Shown: piece after piece, positions 45,000 to 57,480 of the stretch
How positions within the stretch are numbered: position 1 is the first letter of the stretch
Layout: each line of letters starts with the position of its first letter
From: Gambelia wislizenii
Lineage: Eukaryota; Chordata; Lepidosauria; Squamata; Crotaphytidae
Assembly: GCA_030847615.1 (NCBI GenBank)
Contig: JAUMIR010000003.1
Location: forward strand, 75,154,001 to 75,218,000
Length of the DNA: 64,000 nucleotides
Reading direction: 5' to 3'
Made by a program: the position numbers and the translations under genes
The notes under the pieces: model-generated
Databases searched by the model: none
Seen by the model: the letters and a program-made list of their open reading frames with translations, nothing else
What the model was told of the DNA's origin: nothing

Positions 45000-47094
45000 C
45001 CTTGACTTTTGGTCATCCTCTCAATGTTTTAACCATAATTCCCTTCTCCCTATTGTTGTTGCCACTGTTGATCTGGCTGCAAATGCTGTAGCAACATATA
45101 CAACACTCACTACAAACGGCAGTACAGTCAGCCATCCATATCCATAGATTCTGCATCCACGGATTCAACCAACCACAGCTTTAAAATGTATATATTTATT
45201 AAATTTAAAAAGCAAATCTTGCTGTTTGCCATTTTATATAAGGGATGCCATTTTACTACACCACTGTATATAACTGGACTTGAGCATCCACAGATTTTAG
45301 TATCCACAGAGGGTTCTGGAACCAAACCCAAATAGATACCAAGAGCCCACTGTACTTTATTTAATTTGCCTAATGCATGCTGCAGAGTACATGCAGAAAT
45401 ATCTTCTGACTCCAATACCTCTTTACCCATAGCATTCCAGACCTTGCAAACATTGACGCAGCAGCTACTGATGCTCTGATGGACAATGCTGCTGCCTCAT
45501 GTGCTTTTCTGACTGTAGCATCTATCTCCCCCGCAGCCATATCCATCAATACTGTGTTTCCTTCCCATGGAAGGAAAACATGAAAAATTAAAGCATCAAC
45601 CAGTGGAACTCCTAACTGATCAACCAAGTCTTTTTCATATGTGTATATATTTTTACTGTATCCAATAAACCACTTAGAAATTAGAGATGTTCCCCATTCA
45701 GACTCAATTAAGTCCTTATTCTATATCACTGCTGCTTTTTTATTGTTGTTACTCTTTTTGTGGCTCTTAATTTTCCTCCTTATTTAAACTTCAATCTGTA
45801 TTTAGACCTAAGGTCAGCAGTACTTTTTAAAGAAGAATTTTAAAATGCTCTGCTTCAAATAATCTAATTTTGCCATCCTCTTTTAGTGTTTCTGAGTCTG
45901 AGGAAACAGCACTGTCACTGTGTGAGACTGAGATTTCTTCATACTCAGAATCTGAGTATGACATTTGTTCTCCATCAAATGAGATCACTTTATTTCTCCT
46001 ATTTATTGCATTAATTGCATGTTTGGATTTTTGCATGTATTTCCTAGACTCTTCTGGTTTTGATATGACCATGTCCTTGTGAATTAATTAATTGGCTCTG
46101 ACCTGTTTCCTGGATCCCCGCTGAATTTACTGCCTTTATGTTATGTAACTGAGATGAATTCATTCCCAATCTTTTTTCATTTAAATTTGATTTCATTGTT
46201 AAATCATGCTGTATAAAGGCATTCATTGGATAAATTAAGCTACTCAAATTCATTGGATTTAAAATATTTTCATTATTAAATAATAGTTGCATTTGGGTTT
46301 GAAACTCCATATTTACTATGTCTTTCACTATATTTCTTATTGCAGAAAGGCTAGATTGCAAAGCTTGAGCTGCTGTACAAGTCTCATCATGACTGATTCT
46401 TGTTACCTGTACCTGTGTCTGATTTTCAGCAGAGGTAAGATAGTGTAAAGATTGCTTATTAGAGCTCATCTCATGGCTTGAGTTTAAAATGCTCCTTTTT
46501 CTCTGGAAAAGGATTGTGTTTGATTTATAGGATTTGCCTAAGCATCAACCATTATGTTTGACTGCACGTTCAATTGAGTGGCCGCCTCTGATTGGGCTGA
46601 AGACTGTCTTGCCTCTGCCCGCCTCTGAGATTAGAATCGGCAGAATCGAGATGATGTGTGGGAGCCATAATTGATCTGAACAGCTCCTTTAACTGCTTTT
46701 AAACTTTTGGGTTAAATGTTTTTTACTTTACTTTGACTTTTCTAGGCTTCCTCCCTGTATCTAAAACCCTTTCCTTGGGTCTTACTGCACCTTGGAGTTG
46801 TATGGAAGATTGCCCTTCCGATTCATTGTTGCTGGATTAAATACATATTTTCTGTAATGCTATTTCTGCTATGGGTTCAGAGGGTCGCCTCCCAAAGGCC
46901 AAACGAACTTTTTCAGCTCTTTGACTATCTTCCTCACCCTGTTTGATCTGTGTACCTGCAGTCTTGGAGGAGATTTTCAAAATCATTTCATTCTCTGGTT
47001 GCCTTTTATTTTTCTCAGAAGGCAAGCGGGGCTCCTCTCTCTCTTCATCTATATCTTGTATTTTTTGCTTTTTCTTTGGTAAATCAGTAGCCAT
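45000..47094 (-). pseudogene. C gag-like protein, interrupted by a MITE
   Basis: Start candidate at 47094 (MATDLPKKKQKIQDIDEERE), a lysine/glutamate-rich N-terminus. 46044-46469 is Q/N/S-rich and 45827-46072 is acidic (SDSEYEEISVSHSDS). 45370-45627 holds the conserved gag core: KAHEAAALSIRASVAAASMF, corresponding to KRAHEASSLSIRAASLVS in family D. The MITE at 45123-45354 cuts the frame, and gag resumes at about 45122-45000. Family assignment of the core rests on the C-D similarity. Confidence 0.72.
45123..45354. mobile_element. Tigger/pogo-like MITE, copy 3, nested in DIRS C
   Basis: TA flanks at 45123-45124 and 45353-45354. The element runs from CAGTCAGCCATCC to AGAGCCCACTG. The interior shares 'tatccacgga'-like blocks, 'ttttatataagggatgccat' and 'ggttctggaaccaaaccc' with copy 1. 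The termini are more diverged than in copies 1 and 2. It is younger than the DIRS copy it interrupts. Confidence 0.83.
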
Positions 47095-47176
47095 ACTTTA
47101 AATTTTAATTTAGAGGAAGGTTTTGAAAGATGAAGAGAGCAAGAAATAAAAAGCTGACTGGCTGGCAGGGCAGGAA

Positions 47177-47310
47177 AATTAAAACTGTTGAGGAAGAGAG
47201 ACAAATAAATGGACCAAATAGATTTAGAATTTTGGGTCTCCTGCCTCAATTAGCTGATGCAAGGCAATAACCTACTAGTTGTGGATTGCTCCTTCAGCCA
47301 GCCTGAGAAT
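47177..47310. repeat. C right (5') inverted terminal repeat
   Basis: Inverted copy of about 41714-41837, from AATTAAAACTGTTGAGG to the edge CAGCCTGAGAAT. Confidence 0.86.
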
Positions 47311-49438
47311 GGCAAAAGGAATAAGTTAAATTAATATGTTGTGTCAATTAGGTACAGCAAATATCTGTGGCTTTAGCAGATACTTATTAAACATCTGACT
47401 CAAAATATGAAGCTTCTTAATTTGATAACAAATGTTATACATTGATTCTAAATAAAACCTACCACAGCATCAAGGCAAAGACTATTTTTTTAACAAACCT
47501 TAGAGCATGGAGTGTGTCTTTCTACTGCCTATAAGAGTGAACTATCCAGATGACAGGATTAATTGGCACCTTGGCTGACACAGGGCAATCATTAACTGGC
47601 ATTAAGCTTGCAAGTACAGAGCATAAAAATGGACACATGGTATTGTTCAACATCTCTTAATGCCATCTTATCTATTTAATACTCAGCAAACATCTCCTGA
47701 TCTCCTGATCATGACCTTCAGTCATCCATAGAGGGTCATATTTTAACAAAAGTTGAAAGAACCTGTTAGAATATTCAGAAAAGAAATAAGTACAGTAGCA
47801 CATTTTCCCCCTTCATAGGAAAGTTTCTGAGTTTTAATGTTTCGAATTATAGGGGTAAGTAAGTGATTCAACCAGTGAAAAAGGCAATTTTTTCTCTTTA
47901 AATTAATCTCAGCAACTGGCAACAGTGGCTGTTTTAAGCAGAAGTCCAACTACTTTAAAATGATATCATTATAGCTCCAAATTCAGCCACTTAATATTCT
48001 TAAGAAAGTTCAGCCAAAAATCACCTTTTTGAATATTCTGTTATGAATATTCCAACATTACCACTTCAAATTCCTTTCATTTCTAGATTACTTCTTCCTA
48101 TTGGCACACAGAGCTAAACATACAGGGTTGGTCAAACTGTACCTATTTCTCCAAAATAAATATGCACCAGTAAATATTTGATTAGTATAGCATCACTTCA
48201 TCTTGAAAACACCTCAGGATAAATAATTTGATCTTTAACTCTCATGACCCACAGGAAATTATAATGAGATGACAGCACTGGACTTATAATAGTAGCTCAC
48301 ATTCCATCCCCTATACATCCCTAACAAACACTTTTCAATTCTTCATGCATCCATCTTGTTTGCTTTGGTGCTTTAGCCTAAGTAGTCTGATTACTAATTG
48401 AAACATTCTTATTTAGTTTGGTAAAGCATTCAAACTATAGGCTATCATCATCTTAATCTAATGAAGACTACGGCTTGGTTCAAATACTCAGCAGACCTAT
48501 ATAGGAATGACATGGAACCTCCAAATCTTCACAACCCAGTAGACAGGGCCTATGTTGTCAGTTACTGGGGGCTCAGAGGTTCAGAAAGACCTGTCTCCCA
48601 ACCCAGTTGACCCCTGCTTTCCAATGGGCTACAGTGCTCGAATGGGACTGAAGCAAAGCCAGTGTTCAGCTCCCATCTGCACAGGATGTTCACAATGAGA
48701 AATTACCTCATAGTAAGTCTGAAGTGATGGTGGGTTGTGCACTGCATTTGCAGAAATTTAACATGGCAAGCGATGAGCATAGATAATAACTAAGAGGCCA
48801 GTTTTTGTGCTTAGTTCCCACTGAAAGTACAACTGACCCCTGGGGAAATTTGTCTGGGGTTGGTTAGTACCATCAGCAAGCTGATTAGTGGAGAAAAACT
48901 AATCCAGGGAAGAGATCAGCAACTTATTGGGAGAACTATCCCCAAGGGCCCCCTAATATTTGATGCTGGCCTTGTCAGCAAAGATAAAGTGCAAGCACTG
49001 ATAGTATAAACTGGCAGCGCCATACAACATTTACGCATAAAAGCCACAGCAACTGCAGCTGCAATAGCCTTCTCAAGATGCCATGCTAGTTGTTGACAGG
49101 CCATTAGTCACCAGTATCCCCACATGCTTCCACAGTCATTGGGTATGCACTGTCAAGGATCTGAAATGTACACAGATTCATATTTTAAAAATGGAGAGAT
49201 CACATTTTTACACTCTTAAATTTATGAGTTACATGACCAAACTAGTTCTGATTTTGAATTAATTTCTAACATTTGAGTTTATATTTGAAAACTGGAAAGA
49301 AGGTATTTTCTATAAGAAATAGTTATACTCTGAAGGGTTAAAAATTTTATTTGTTGAAGTTATGAGGAAACGATTTAATACCATTTACACCAACAACGAC
49401 CATGAGGTTTAAACAAAAAGAATAAGAATTTCCCTTAC

Positions 49439-49532
49439 CCATTCCCAGGAGCAGTGGAGCAGCCAGGTGAAAGGCTCAAGGATGTGCTTCCTGCACAAGG
49501 GCTTTTCTTAGTGGACAGATCAAGTACTCCGT
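49439..49532 (-). CDS. LCOR: LCOR internal coding exon
   Basis: A 94-nt exon encoding residues 80 (last two bases) to 111 (first two bases). The minus-strand acceptor is TCTCTACAG at 49533 and the donor is GGGTAAGGG at 49438. It encodes DGVLDLSTKKSPCAGSTSL and SLSPGCSTAPGNG. VLDLSTK (82-88) is the second CtBP-binding-like motif of LCOR. Phases match both neighbours exactly. It is too short for ordinary ORF calling and was found from splice sites and protein continuity. Confidence 0.95.
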
Positions 49533-50835
49533 CTGTAGAGACACAAGAATCACTTGACAATAAGAAAAAATGGGTATAACCAAGCATACATATAACCACT
49601 TGATATTTTTTTATTCTGGAAACCAGACCCCAAATTAACCTTGGATCATTTCAAACACAAGATCAAATCCTGTGGTGCTCCTGCTCTGCTGCTGAAAGGT
49701 TTTGATGAGAGGTTTTTAGAGAAATTAGTTTGCTCAATCCACCTCCAGATACTGATCTTTTGTCTTTGTATCGTGAAACAATCATCATCTATCTCATAAA
49801 TACTTGGTAACTGTGTAGCTGCTCAAATGGTTATAGCTACAAATTGGGAAGAGGCTTTTAACCTATGCATTACCAACTGGAGATCGGTAAGTCGGAACGT
49901 AGCTCTTATGGAATGATCTTTTTTTTTTTAAGGACTCAAATTCTACCCACTCAACAGAGAGTTTGGTATCCATTTGTTGAATATGCAAATACTGAATCTG
50001 GTTACCCTCTACTTTATAATACCTATGCAATTCTATGGAATAATTTTGAATTCCACAACAGCCTGCTAAGAAATAACCCTAATATCTCTTTTATAACCAC
50101 AATGAACTTAATTATTGTACCTAGTTCTGTTAATTTCTTCAGAAAAAAAAGGCGGGGGGAGACAGATTTTTCCTGCCCTCCCCCGGCAATCACATCTTAA
50201 TACATGATTTGATTAAAAAGAAGAAAAGAGGGGGTGCCACATCATGTATTTTCCCCTGGTTTGAACAAGTAGTTTGGCATTTTTAGCTGTTAGTGAAAGG
50301 ACTTCCATATAATTTCCAAACTAAAGATCTTGATGCATTTGTGTTTCTCTACACAAACGTGACTGCTGCTTCTCAAGAAACTACAGATTAAGAATAATCA
50401 TTCTGAGAAGCTCCATTGTTTTGGAAGACATTCAGCTATGCATTATTAAAGACAACTCTTACAAAACAGCCAGTAAGGAAGATGAGGAGGGGGAAGTGGT
50501 AGCAAGAAAGCTGCCAGAGTAAGCTCTTCCCAGTTTTTGATATAAGGGGGGGGAGGGTATTTTGGGGTGGTTGGTGGGGGCCTTTGAGGCCACAGAAGTG
50601 GACATCACATTCCCTATTCTTGTATTAGTATGTCTTTGTCCATGTCCTAAAAAGAGAGCAGTTCTCATATAAAACAGCAATAGTTTGATAATACCTAATC
50701 TAGCAAGGGATGCAACTCTATTTTTGCCATTCAGAATATAAATTCAAACATACACAGGAACTCCCTTTTACAGTTCCAGTAACTATAAATTCCAAAGTTC
50801 AGTGAAACAGTTTCTCCTTCATGAGCAAATTTGCA

Positions 50836-51015
50836 ACACAGAATCATAGAATCATAGAATTGCAGAGTTGGAAGAGACCACGAGGGCCATCCAGTCCAAC
50901 CCCCTGCCATGCAGCAAATCACGATCAAAGCATCCCCGACAGATGGCCATCCAGCCTCTGTTTAAAGACCTCCAAGGAAGGAGACCCCACCACACTCCGA
51001 GGGAGTGCGTTCCAC
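50836..51015 (-). mobile_element. CR1-like LINE 3' fragment
   Basis: On the minus strand it encodes WNALPRSVVGSPSLEVFKQR and LDGHLSGML, the C-terminal end of CR1 ORF2. It ends in short ATTCTATG-type repeats (ATTCTATGATTCTATGATTC), the hallmark 3' terminus of CR1. It is severely 5'-truncated, as usual for CR1. Confidence 0.85.
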
Positions 51016-51569
51016 ATGTTATGGTTATGATAAGTGGAATCCAGATCACATACAGAACCCAAAAATATCATGTATCTAAATGTTGCAATTTTGTCCTCTG
51101 ACAAATAACGCTCACAAAAATGAAATCCTTGAGTGCTTACTACTGGACAAATGTGAGCTGGTTTCATACTAATTCAAGCTATTCATAATTAATTCTTCCA
51201 GTCTCTTTTCAGGATAGAAATCATATTGGAAACTTTTGTAATGCTCCAGAACAGAAAAGGGCCTTCTTATTAACAGGGAAAGAGAGCAAAGATCTTGTTA
51301 AGCCCAACCTAATAAAATTCTGCAAAGAACCAACTAAAAGATGTGGATTGTCTATCAAAAGAAGAGTAACTACATACAGAATGAACAGCCTTTTCTCTTA
51401 TCATTTCTGATCTGTGTCAGGAGTGGGATAACGTTTTACATCAGGGTTTACATCAGGGATAGGTAATGTAATCAGGGATCAAAAACTCCCCAGAATCTAA
51501 GACGATCACATCCCACTGCCATTCATGATGGTAGTAAAAACTGACATTTTTATCCTTGAAAATAAGATA

Positions 51570-52028
51570 TACAGTCATCCCTTCACATTCGCGGGGGTTA
51601 GGGGCAGACAACCCCCGCGAATGTGAAAAAACCGCAAATAAGAAATGAGCCTGCCGGCGAGCGGTTTTCCATCCCAGTCCCTTCCCAAGGCAGCGAGGAG
51701 CTTCCTGAGAAGCCCCTCGCTGCCTTGGGAAGGGAGTGGGGTGTAGCGCAAGTGCGCCAGCTGGGTCCTACCCCCCCCTTCCCAAGGCAGCGAGGAGCTT
51801 CCTGAGAAGCCCCTCGCTGCCTTGGGAAGGGAGTGGGGTGTAGCGCGAGTGCACCAGCTGGGTCCTACCCCCCCCTTTCCCAAGGCAGCGAGGAGCTTCC
51901 TGAGAAGCCCCTCGCTGCCTTGGGAAGGAAGTAGGGTGTTGAGCAGTGGGGGGGGGGCCCGCAGGCAGCTTTCCGCGAATGATCAAAACCGCGAATGTGA
52001 AAGTCGCGAATGTGGAGGGGCAACTGTA
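51570..52028. mobile_element. MITE with internal hairpin tandem repeats
   Basis: Flanked by TA (51570-51571 and 52027-52028). The termini read CAGTCATCCCTTCACATTCG and AATGTGGAGGGGCAACTG. Subterminal inverted 'cgcgaatgtgaaa' and 'attcgcggggg' blocks resemble the Tigger-like MITEs at 745 and 10138. The GC-rich centre (51681-51945) consists of a repeated hairpin unit, unlike those copies. Non-coding. Confidence 0.75.
51681..51945. repeat. Tandem repeat of a perfect-hairpin unit
   Basis: About 2.6 copies of a 97-99 bp unit (starting near 51681, 51778 and 51877). Each has 18-bp perfectly complementary arms, CTTCCCAAGGCAGCGAGG and CCTCGCTGCCTTGGGAAG, around a short loop. Units are nearly identical, which implies recent expansion. 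Confidence 0.9.
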
Positions 52029-53112
52029 CATGGCACACATGCCTTACTTGTAAGGATAATACTTCACCTAGAAGCCTCCCAGAAGGACTATTAGCCTTGC
52101 AAGCAAGACGTAATGCTCTAAGCACCTTGCTTCCACTAAAAATAAGACGATGTGCTGCAAAAAATATGTTGCCAATCCTTGAGTTACACCATGGAGCAAC
52201 ATGTAAAATATAAATTATAACTAACCAGCTATGCAAGCCTAAAACGATTTAGATGATTAACTGAACACAATTTAACATGATGTGGGCCAGAGATCAATTC
52301 TATTTTACAGTAAAATATTATTCTGACAAGATCCCTCAGTCAATTCCGTATTTTTTCAAGCAGTGACATGATTACATAATTTCCTAGCCTAGAACTTGTT
52401 TTAGATAGAGCTAACTCATCATGGTGGTCAAAGCTTTCACTATGCTTCTTTCCCAACTCAGTAAATCTGACTTCTAGCCTGGTAATCTCCCCAATGTACA
52501 GAAAACAATGCTTGTCCTGACCCTTATTACTTACAACAAAACAAAATTCCACATCTTCCTCCTCCTTGCCAGTTTCTCCGATGCCATTCATGAACAGCCA
52601 CTGTGACCTGGATGCACTATTTTTTTCTAGGCATCCTCTCCCTCCCCCATTAAAGCAATATTACTAGCAAACTTGATTGGTCTCCACCCCTACACAGTAT
52701 CTCATAGTGTTTTATTATTAATGCTATAGCCTAACATTTATGCCCTCTTTATCAGCAAAGTCAAGGTAGCATACAAATAATCCAGCCTTAGGATAGGTAA
52801 CTGTTTTAAAGAGCTTGTGAGCTTTCTCAGCTTTAAGATGGAATGTACTGAAGTAATCAAAGATTCACTTTTTTATGCAATGACATAACTCAACGTGCTA
52901 AAATTCAATTAAAATTGCTCTGTATATGCTTCTAAGAAAAAGGAAACAAAATGTCCAAATGTTAAAATGTTTTGCAGTATCTGCTCTTTTAAAAGCACTC
53001 AGTAGACTACTAAGCTTTTCTTTTAAAATAAAACAGTAGTTAAAATATTACAGCCAAAGGTTCACAAATGCAGTCATTACTAGCAATCACAGCTTAGTTC
53101 ACAGATAAGCAA

Positions 53113-53224
53113 CTTGTGGCCCTTTGAATGTCACTGTTCTGCAGTTCTCATCAGCTCTAGCTGGCATAATCAATAGTGAGAACTGATAGAAGATGCAGTC
53201 TATCAACTTCTATAGGGCCACAAG
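53113..53224. repeat. Palindromic MITE-like repeat
   Basis: Termini CTTGTGGCCC and GGGCCACAAG are perfect inverses. The interior 'agttctcatcagctctagctgg' is followed by an inverted, diverged copy ('agtgagaactgatag'). It looks like a foldback, hAT-like non-autonomous element. The family is not identified with certainty. Confidence 0.5.
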
Positions 53225-53979
53225 CGTCCAGTCTCTAGAAGGTACTCCAGCAACCGTTACTTCCGTTGTTTAATTAGAGAGAGAGACAGGCCTCACAGCT
53301 AATTCTGTTCTGGCACTCTGAGGCACCTATAATCAACAAAAAATATTACTTTTTCCAAAGCCCAGTAAAAGTGGCAAAATTCCTCCTCTGGAACTCTGGA
53401 GTGCAGTTCTTAATACCTGCTATTTCTGGAGTGCAGTTCTTAATACCTGTTATTTCATAGAGCTGCAGTGCTTTGAGACTGCCAAGAAAAGCCCCTTATC
53501 ACTTTCAAAAGAATTCACATAATTCATATGATATGCTAGTTAGAACTGATTTCAGAGTACATCAACATAGCCATCTCAATATTTTACCAGCAGTCACAAT
53601 CCCTAGAGGTTATCATCCATATGGACAATGTACTTACTGTAAATACATCTCCAGAATAACTGAGTGTGTGGCTCTTAATACTAACATACACTTTGAAACA
53701 TTTCTCAGTTTTTAATATTTCCCTTATGATCTATGTTATCAGGTGTCCTTTTAACAAACTAGACATAGGGGGGGGGGAGAAACACCTAGGGTTCTGAAAA
53801 TTCATATAGGGGAACGTCTTAGATAAGAACAGAAAATTTTGTTTTCTGTGGGTTTTTTCTGGGCTATGAGGCCGTGTTCTGGAAGAGTTAATTCCTGACA
53901 TTTCGCCTACATCTGTGTCTGGCATCTTCACATGAAGCTTTGTATGGTGGAAAATATGGTGGGAAATTCTTGTTATATG

Positions 53980-55140
53980 ATGACTTAATATTGAAAATGA
54001 TCACAAGAAGATGAAATCAGCTGATGAATTAGCTGAACAAGAGTTCAACTTGCAAAGGTATTTTTATCGACAAACGGTGGAAAGATATAAGATAGACCGA
54101 AAAAATTGATTTTGAGAATAAGAAAATGATTTTGAAATAATACTTTGTTCTAATGATGAATAAATTGATTTTAAAAGATATATAACACGTTAAATTTGAG
54201 ATAGAAGATGAAAAAGTGAAGTACTGTATGGTAAAATGGGCATAGAACATTGGTTATAATATACAACAGTCTCAATGGGAAAACATTTGGAAACAAGCTT
54301 TGAAGTTTACTTTAAGTTATGACCTAAAAAAAAACTTTCAATAAAATGATATACAGATGGTACTTAACTCCAGTTAAGCTGTCTAAAATGTATAAAGGTT
54401 AATCATGTATAAATGTATAAAGGTTAAAATGTATAAAGGTTGGAAATGTATGTCAAGTAAAGGGACATTTTATATGTGGTGGACTTGTGAAAAAGCAAAG
54501 AAGTTTTGGATATCTATCCATAAGACTATGGAAGATATTTTGAAAATTAAACTGCATTTAAAACTGGAAATCTTTCTATTGGGACTATCAGAAGATCCTC
54601 TAGAAAGAAGATAATGGGAAGATAATAAGATGTATGACTGCAGCAGTGAGACTTCTCTGCACTCAGAACTGGAAATTAAAGATTGTTCCAACAATAAAAA
54701 AAGGTGGCTGAAACTTTATGATATGGCAGAAATGCATATGTTAACTACTTTGTTAAATGATAAAACTATTGCTGATTTTTAAAAGGTGTGGAAATCTGCA
54801 ATGGAATTTTTGAGGAAAGATAATGCCGACTTAGAAATACAGTAGTGACATTTGATAACCTTTGAATGAAATTATAAGCAGGTTTTTGAGACTAATGCCA
54901 TTTTGAATTAAGTGTTAATTGATAGATTATAGTTTTAAAAGGGTATTTAGCTATTTTACAACATTAACAATAAGTATAAATTCTAGTAATTTAAATAAGG
55001 TTTACAGACTATGGAGTATTTAAGATATTGCTGTATAATCTGTTAACTGGTAAGCTGGAATTTAACCATCCCTTGTAGTGTAGTGTAATGTCTATGTTAT
55101 TTTTGTGCCTGTAGAGTTAGAAGGGTTGGAGGGGAGGAAA
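53980..55140 (+). mobile_element. L1-type LINE ORF2 3' fragment
   Basis: Plus-strand remnants of the L1 ORF2 C-terminus in several frames: YCMVKWA near 54215, then SQWENIWKQALKFTLSYDLK, IYRWYLTPVKLSKMYK, GTFYMWWTCEKAKKFWISIH, LEIFLLGLSEDPLE, TAAVRLLCTQNWKLK-like and MEFLRKDN. Stops and frameshifts are frequent. A local tandem 'aaaatgtataaaggtt' duplication lies at 54386-54441. It probably ends in a 3' UTR near 55140. Confidence 0.82.
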
Positions 55141-55931
55141 AGTTAGATAAGTTGAAGGGTATTGCTCTATGCTTCTATTTCTATTGTGTTTTCCCTTATA
55201 TGTTGTTTTTAGATTGGGAAAGTAAGTGTTTAACTCTATGCTTTATCTATATTTATTATTACATATGTATTGTCCTCGCTTCTGTGAGGGGCCCCAAAGA
55301 ATGCCACAGAAATATTTCCAAGCCAATACATTTTTGGCTAATTGAGAAATAACATTTTTACAAATCCTGAGACAGTCTCCTCTAACTTCCTTCTACTTTT
55401 GGTTACTAAGGCCTGTCAACATTTGTGAATCTTCAACTACAGTCCTGTTCCAGATGAAAGTCTATCAGTATACTTTACAGCTCTGTAAGAGCCCATAGGA
55501 CTCAGTACAGAAAATAAAGCTGACACACAAATTCAAACCTAAATTTGAAGTAAACTAAGTTAGCTATAATAATGCAATCTGAACATTCAATTTTCAATTA
55601 CAGGCACTCCAGTAAGCAGCACATTTCAAAAATACTATCAAATATTACTGGAGACAAAATTCACTATCAAACGCATACATTTTCCCCAAAAGTATGTTTC
55701 TTTTCTGGCAGTTCCAGAGTCAATTTAGAATGTGAATAATAGGAAAAAACACACACAAAACTCTTGTGGTTTTGAACATGCCTTTAGTGAAGTTTTTCTC
55801 CATTCTCTTTATGCAGTATTATCTTATGTCCATCCATACCTTATTTCCACTGTACTAGTCACTTATTCATTAGAGAGTAATATATTTCAAATGGATGAAA
55901 GAAATACTGAACAGAAACATGGCATGCATAC

Positions 55932-56219
55932 CTTGTTCGCTAGGATCCAACTGAGATTTTCTGACGGTGAGGTCCAAGGGTGAGTCCTGGTCAGCCATGA
56001 GAAGTTTGCTGAGCACAGGGTTCTGAGCCGTTGCACCCGTAGGGGATGAGGCAACCAGAGATGCTTTCAGCAGGCTTTGGTTCTTTGTGCTATTGGGCGA
56101 GCTGGAATCCTGAGTAGAGCTAGTTTTTGAGGTATATTCTGCAGCAAATTGTCGGATCATCCGCTGCATGATCTCGCGGGCCACTAGGGGAATGTCAGGG
56201 TCAGAAACCCGAGGACTGT
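55932..56219 (-). CDS. LCOR: LCOR first shared coding exon
   Basis: The acceptor on the minus strand is GCCATTTAG (56220) and the donor is CAAGGTATGC (55931). The classical start ATG is at 56167-56169 (MQRMIRQFAAEYTSK) and gives residues 1-79 plus one base. Upstream 50 nt stay open (SPRVSDPDIPLVAREI), which suggests a longer isoform entering from an upstream exon. LSKLL at 53-57 is the LxxLL nuclear-receptor box. PLDLTVR at 64-70 is a CtBP-binding-like motif. With the other two exons the total is 434 codons including the stop. Confidence 0.96.
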
Positions 56220-57057
56220 CTAAATGGCAGAACATTTAAAAAGTAAGTTATATGCAGAACAAACTACTGTATAAAACAAAGCAATTATGTGCATATTTCT
56301 AAGATTTTTCATTTAGTTACCATTTTAAACTGCAACTTCAAGACTTTGAGCTAACAAAGATATAACACCTGGCTGCTCTTGGTTAAAGTTAAGATATTTG
56401 AAGCAAGTTATAGAATTGGCTGCCTCTTACCCACAGTTTGAGAGCCTTCATCTTATGTATGCACCAGTTTCTCAGTATCACACTACCTGGATTCTAACTC
56501 AAGACAATTTTAAAAGGATGTAATAGAGCCTTACAAGAATGAATTTCTTCCATAGTGGAACAGCGACAAGATAAAGTTAACATTTAGTAGCTCATTTTGG
56601 ATATAGGTTTGCATGTACTTTCTTTTACTTGGTCAAAAGAAGACCAATGAGAGTCTAAAACCAAAGGAATTCAAGGTCTAGACTAATCATTTCAATTTGA
56701 TTATTGCAACTACTTTAGTATAATGGGTAAAGGGTATGGGTTTGGAGATATCCCATTCAAACCTTATTTTAACCAGATTTACTTAATGGTTTTATTAATC
56801 CATAACCCAAATGCACAATTCCTTTCTCTAATCCATTTTGTAATATGGGGAGAATATGTGTCTGCTCAATGTGCTTTTGAAAAGATAATTGACAAGGTAT
56901 GTACACTACTTTAAATGCTTTAAATGTTCTGCTTTAAATGTTGTTAGCAGTATCCCAAAATCTCCTCTTCCCCTGAATCCAGCGGTCAGAGAAGATCACT
57001 CATGAGCAATGTTGTGTGGAAAGCACTTTTAGGGCAGAATGTGCCAAAAAAGTGATA

Positions 57058-57480
57058 TCAATATCCTACTTAGGGATGTAAAATTTCTGGAAATTTTGAA
57101 GCCATACGGGAAAAAAAACATTTTTTCTGTGTTTTTTTTAGAAAAAAATCAAAATCTTCAGAAAAATTGAAAAAATGCAACATTAGCAGTTTTTACATAT
57201 TGAAAGCCACCCTGTTACTTTAGGAACATAAACTATAACTATGTACAATTTGATTTGGCATAAAATTATCACAATTGGTATATTAAAAATACAGTGTATT
57301 CAAACAATATTACAATTTATTCATCATGCTAAAATAAAATATTGCATAATCAATTTTCTTCCTTTTTTCCCAATTTTTCAGAAAAAAGCAAAAAAGTTTC
57401 AAGAAAAAAACAGGAAAAATGTTTTTTTCTGAATTTTCCCATTTTTTTCGCAGGCCTTCACATATCTAATCCTACTTATT
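57058..57480. repeat. AT-rich imperfect inverted repeat
   Basis: The left flank has 'aaatttctggaaatttt' and 'acattttttctg'. The right flank has the inverse style 'cagaaaaaagc', 'aggaaaaatgtttttttctg' and 'ttttcccattttttt'. The two ~110-nt flanks are roughly complementary across a ~210-bp centre. Low complexity makes this uncertain. Confidence 0.35.

Larger units (their letters stand above)
41680..47310 (-). mobile_element. DIRS family C element in LCOR intron
   Basis: A 5.6-kb DIRS element in the same orientation as LCOR, 5' end at 47310 (CAGCCTGAGAAT) and 3' end at 41680 (GAGAGGTTGACACTTACC). It has inverted terminal repeats, an ICR, gag, RT, RNase H and tyrosine recombinase, all decayed. 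Its AT-rich composition and its protein sequence differ from families A, B and D. A Tigger-like MITE (45123-45354) has inserted into its gag. The left junction is preceded by CAGAAA. Confidence 0.92.
40719..49438 (-). other. LCOR: LCOR last coding intron
   Basis: 8.7-kb intron with donor GTAAGG at 49438 and acceptor CAATTAG at 40719. Most of it is DIRS family C (41680-47310). The rest (40719-41679 and 47311-49438) is AT-rich sequence in which no exon is recognised. Confidence 0.85.
49533..55931 (-). other. LCOR: LCOR coding intron
   Basis: 6.4-kb intron between donor GTATGC (55931) and acceptor CTACAG (49533). It contains a CR1 tail, a tandem-repeat MITE, a palindromic repeat and an L1 tail. 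The remaining stretches (49533-50835, 51016-51569, 52029-53112, 53225-53979, 55141-55931) show nothing recognisable. The 111-codon frame at 49865-50200 has no domain and is probably chance. Confidence 0.85.

Noticed and set aside
49865..50200. 111-codon frame in the LCOR intron
   Set aside because: No similarity or domain recognised, AT-rich codons, no splice signals that fit. Probably chance.
53835..53945. Segment resembling a dispersed reptile repeat (gggctatgaggccgtgttctgg)
   Set aside because: It looks familiar, but family and boundaries cannot be fixed without a repeat library.
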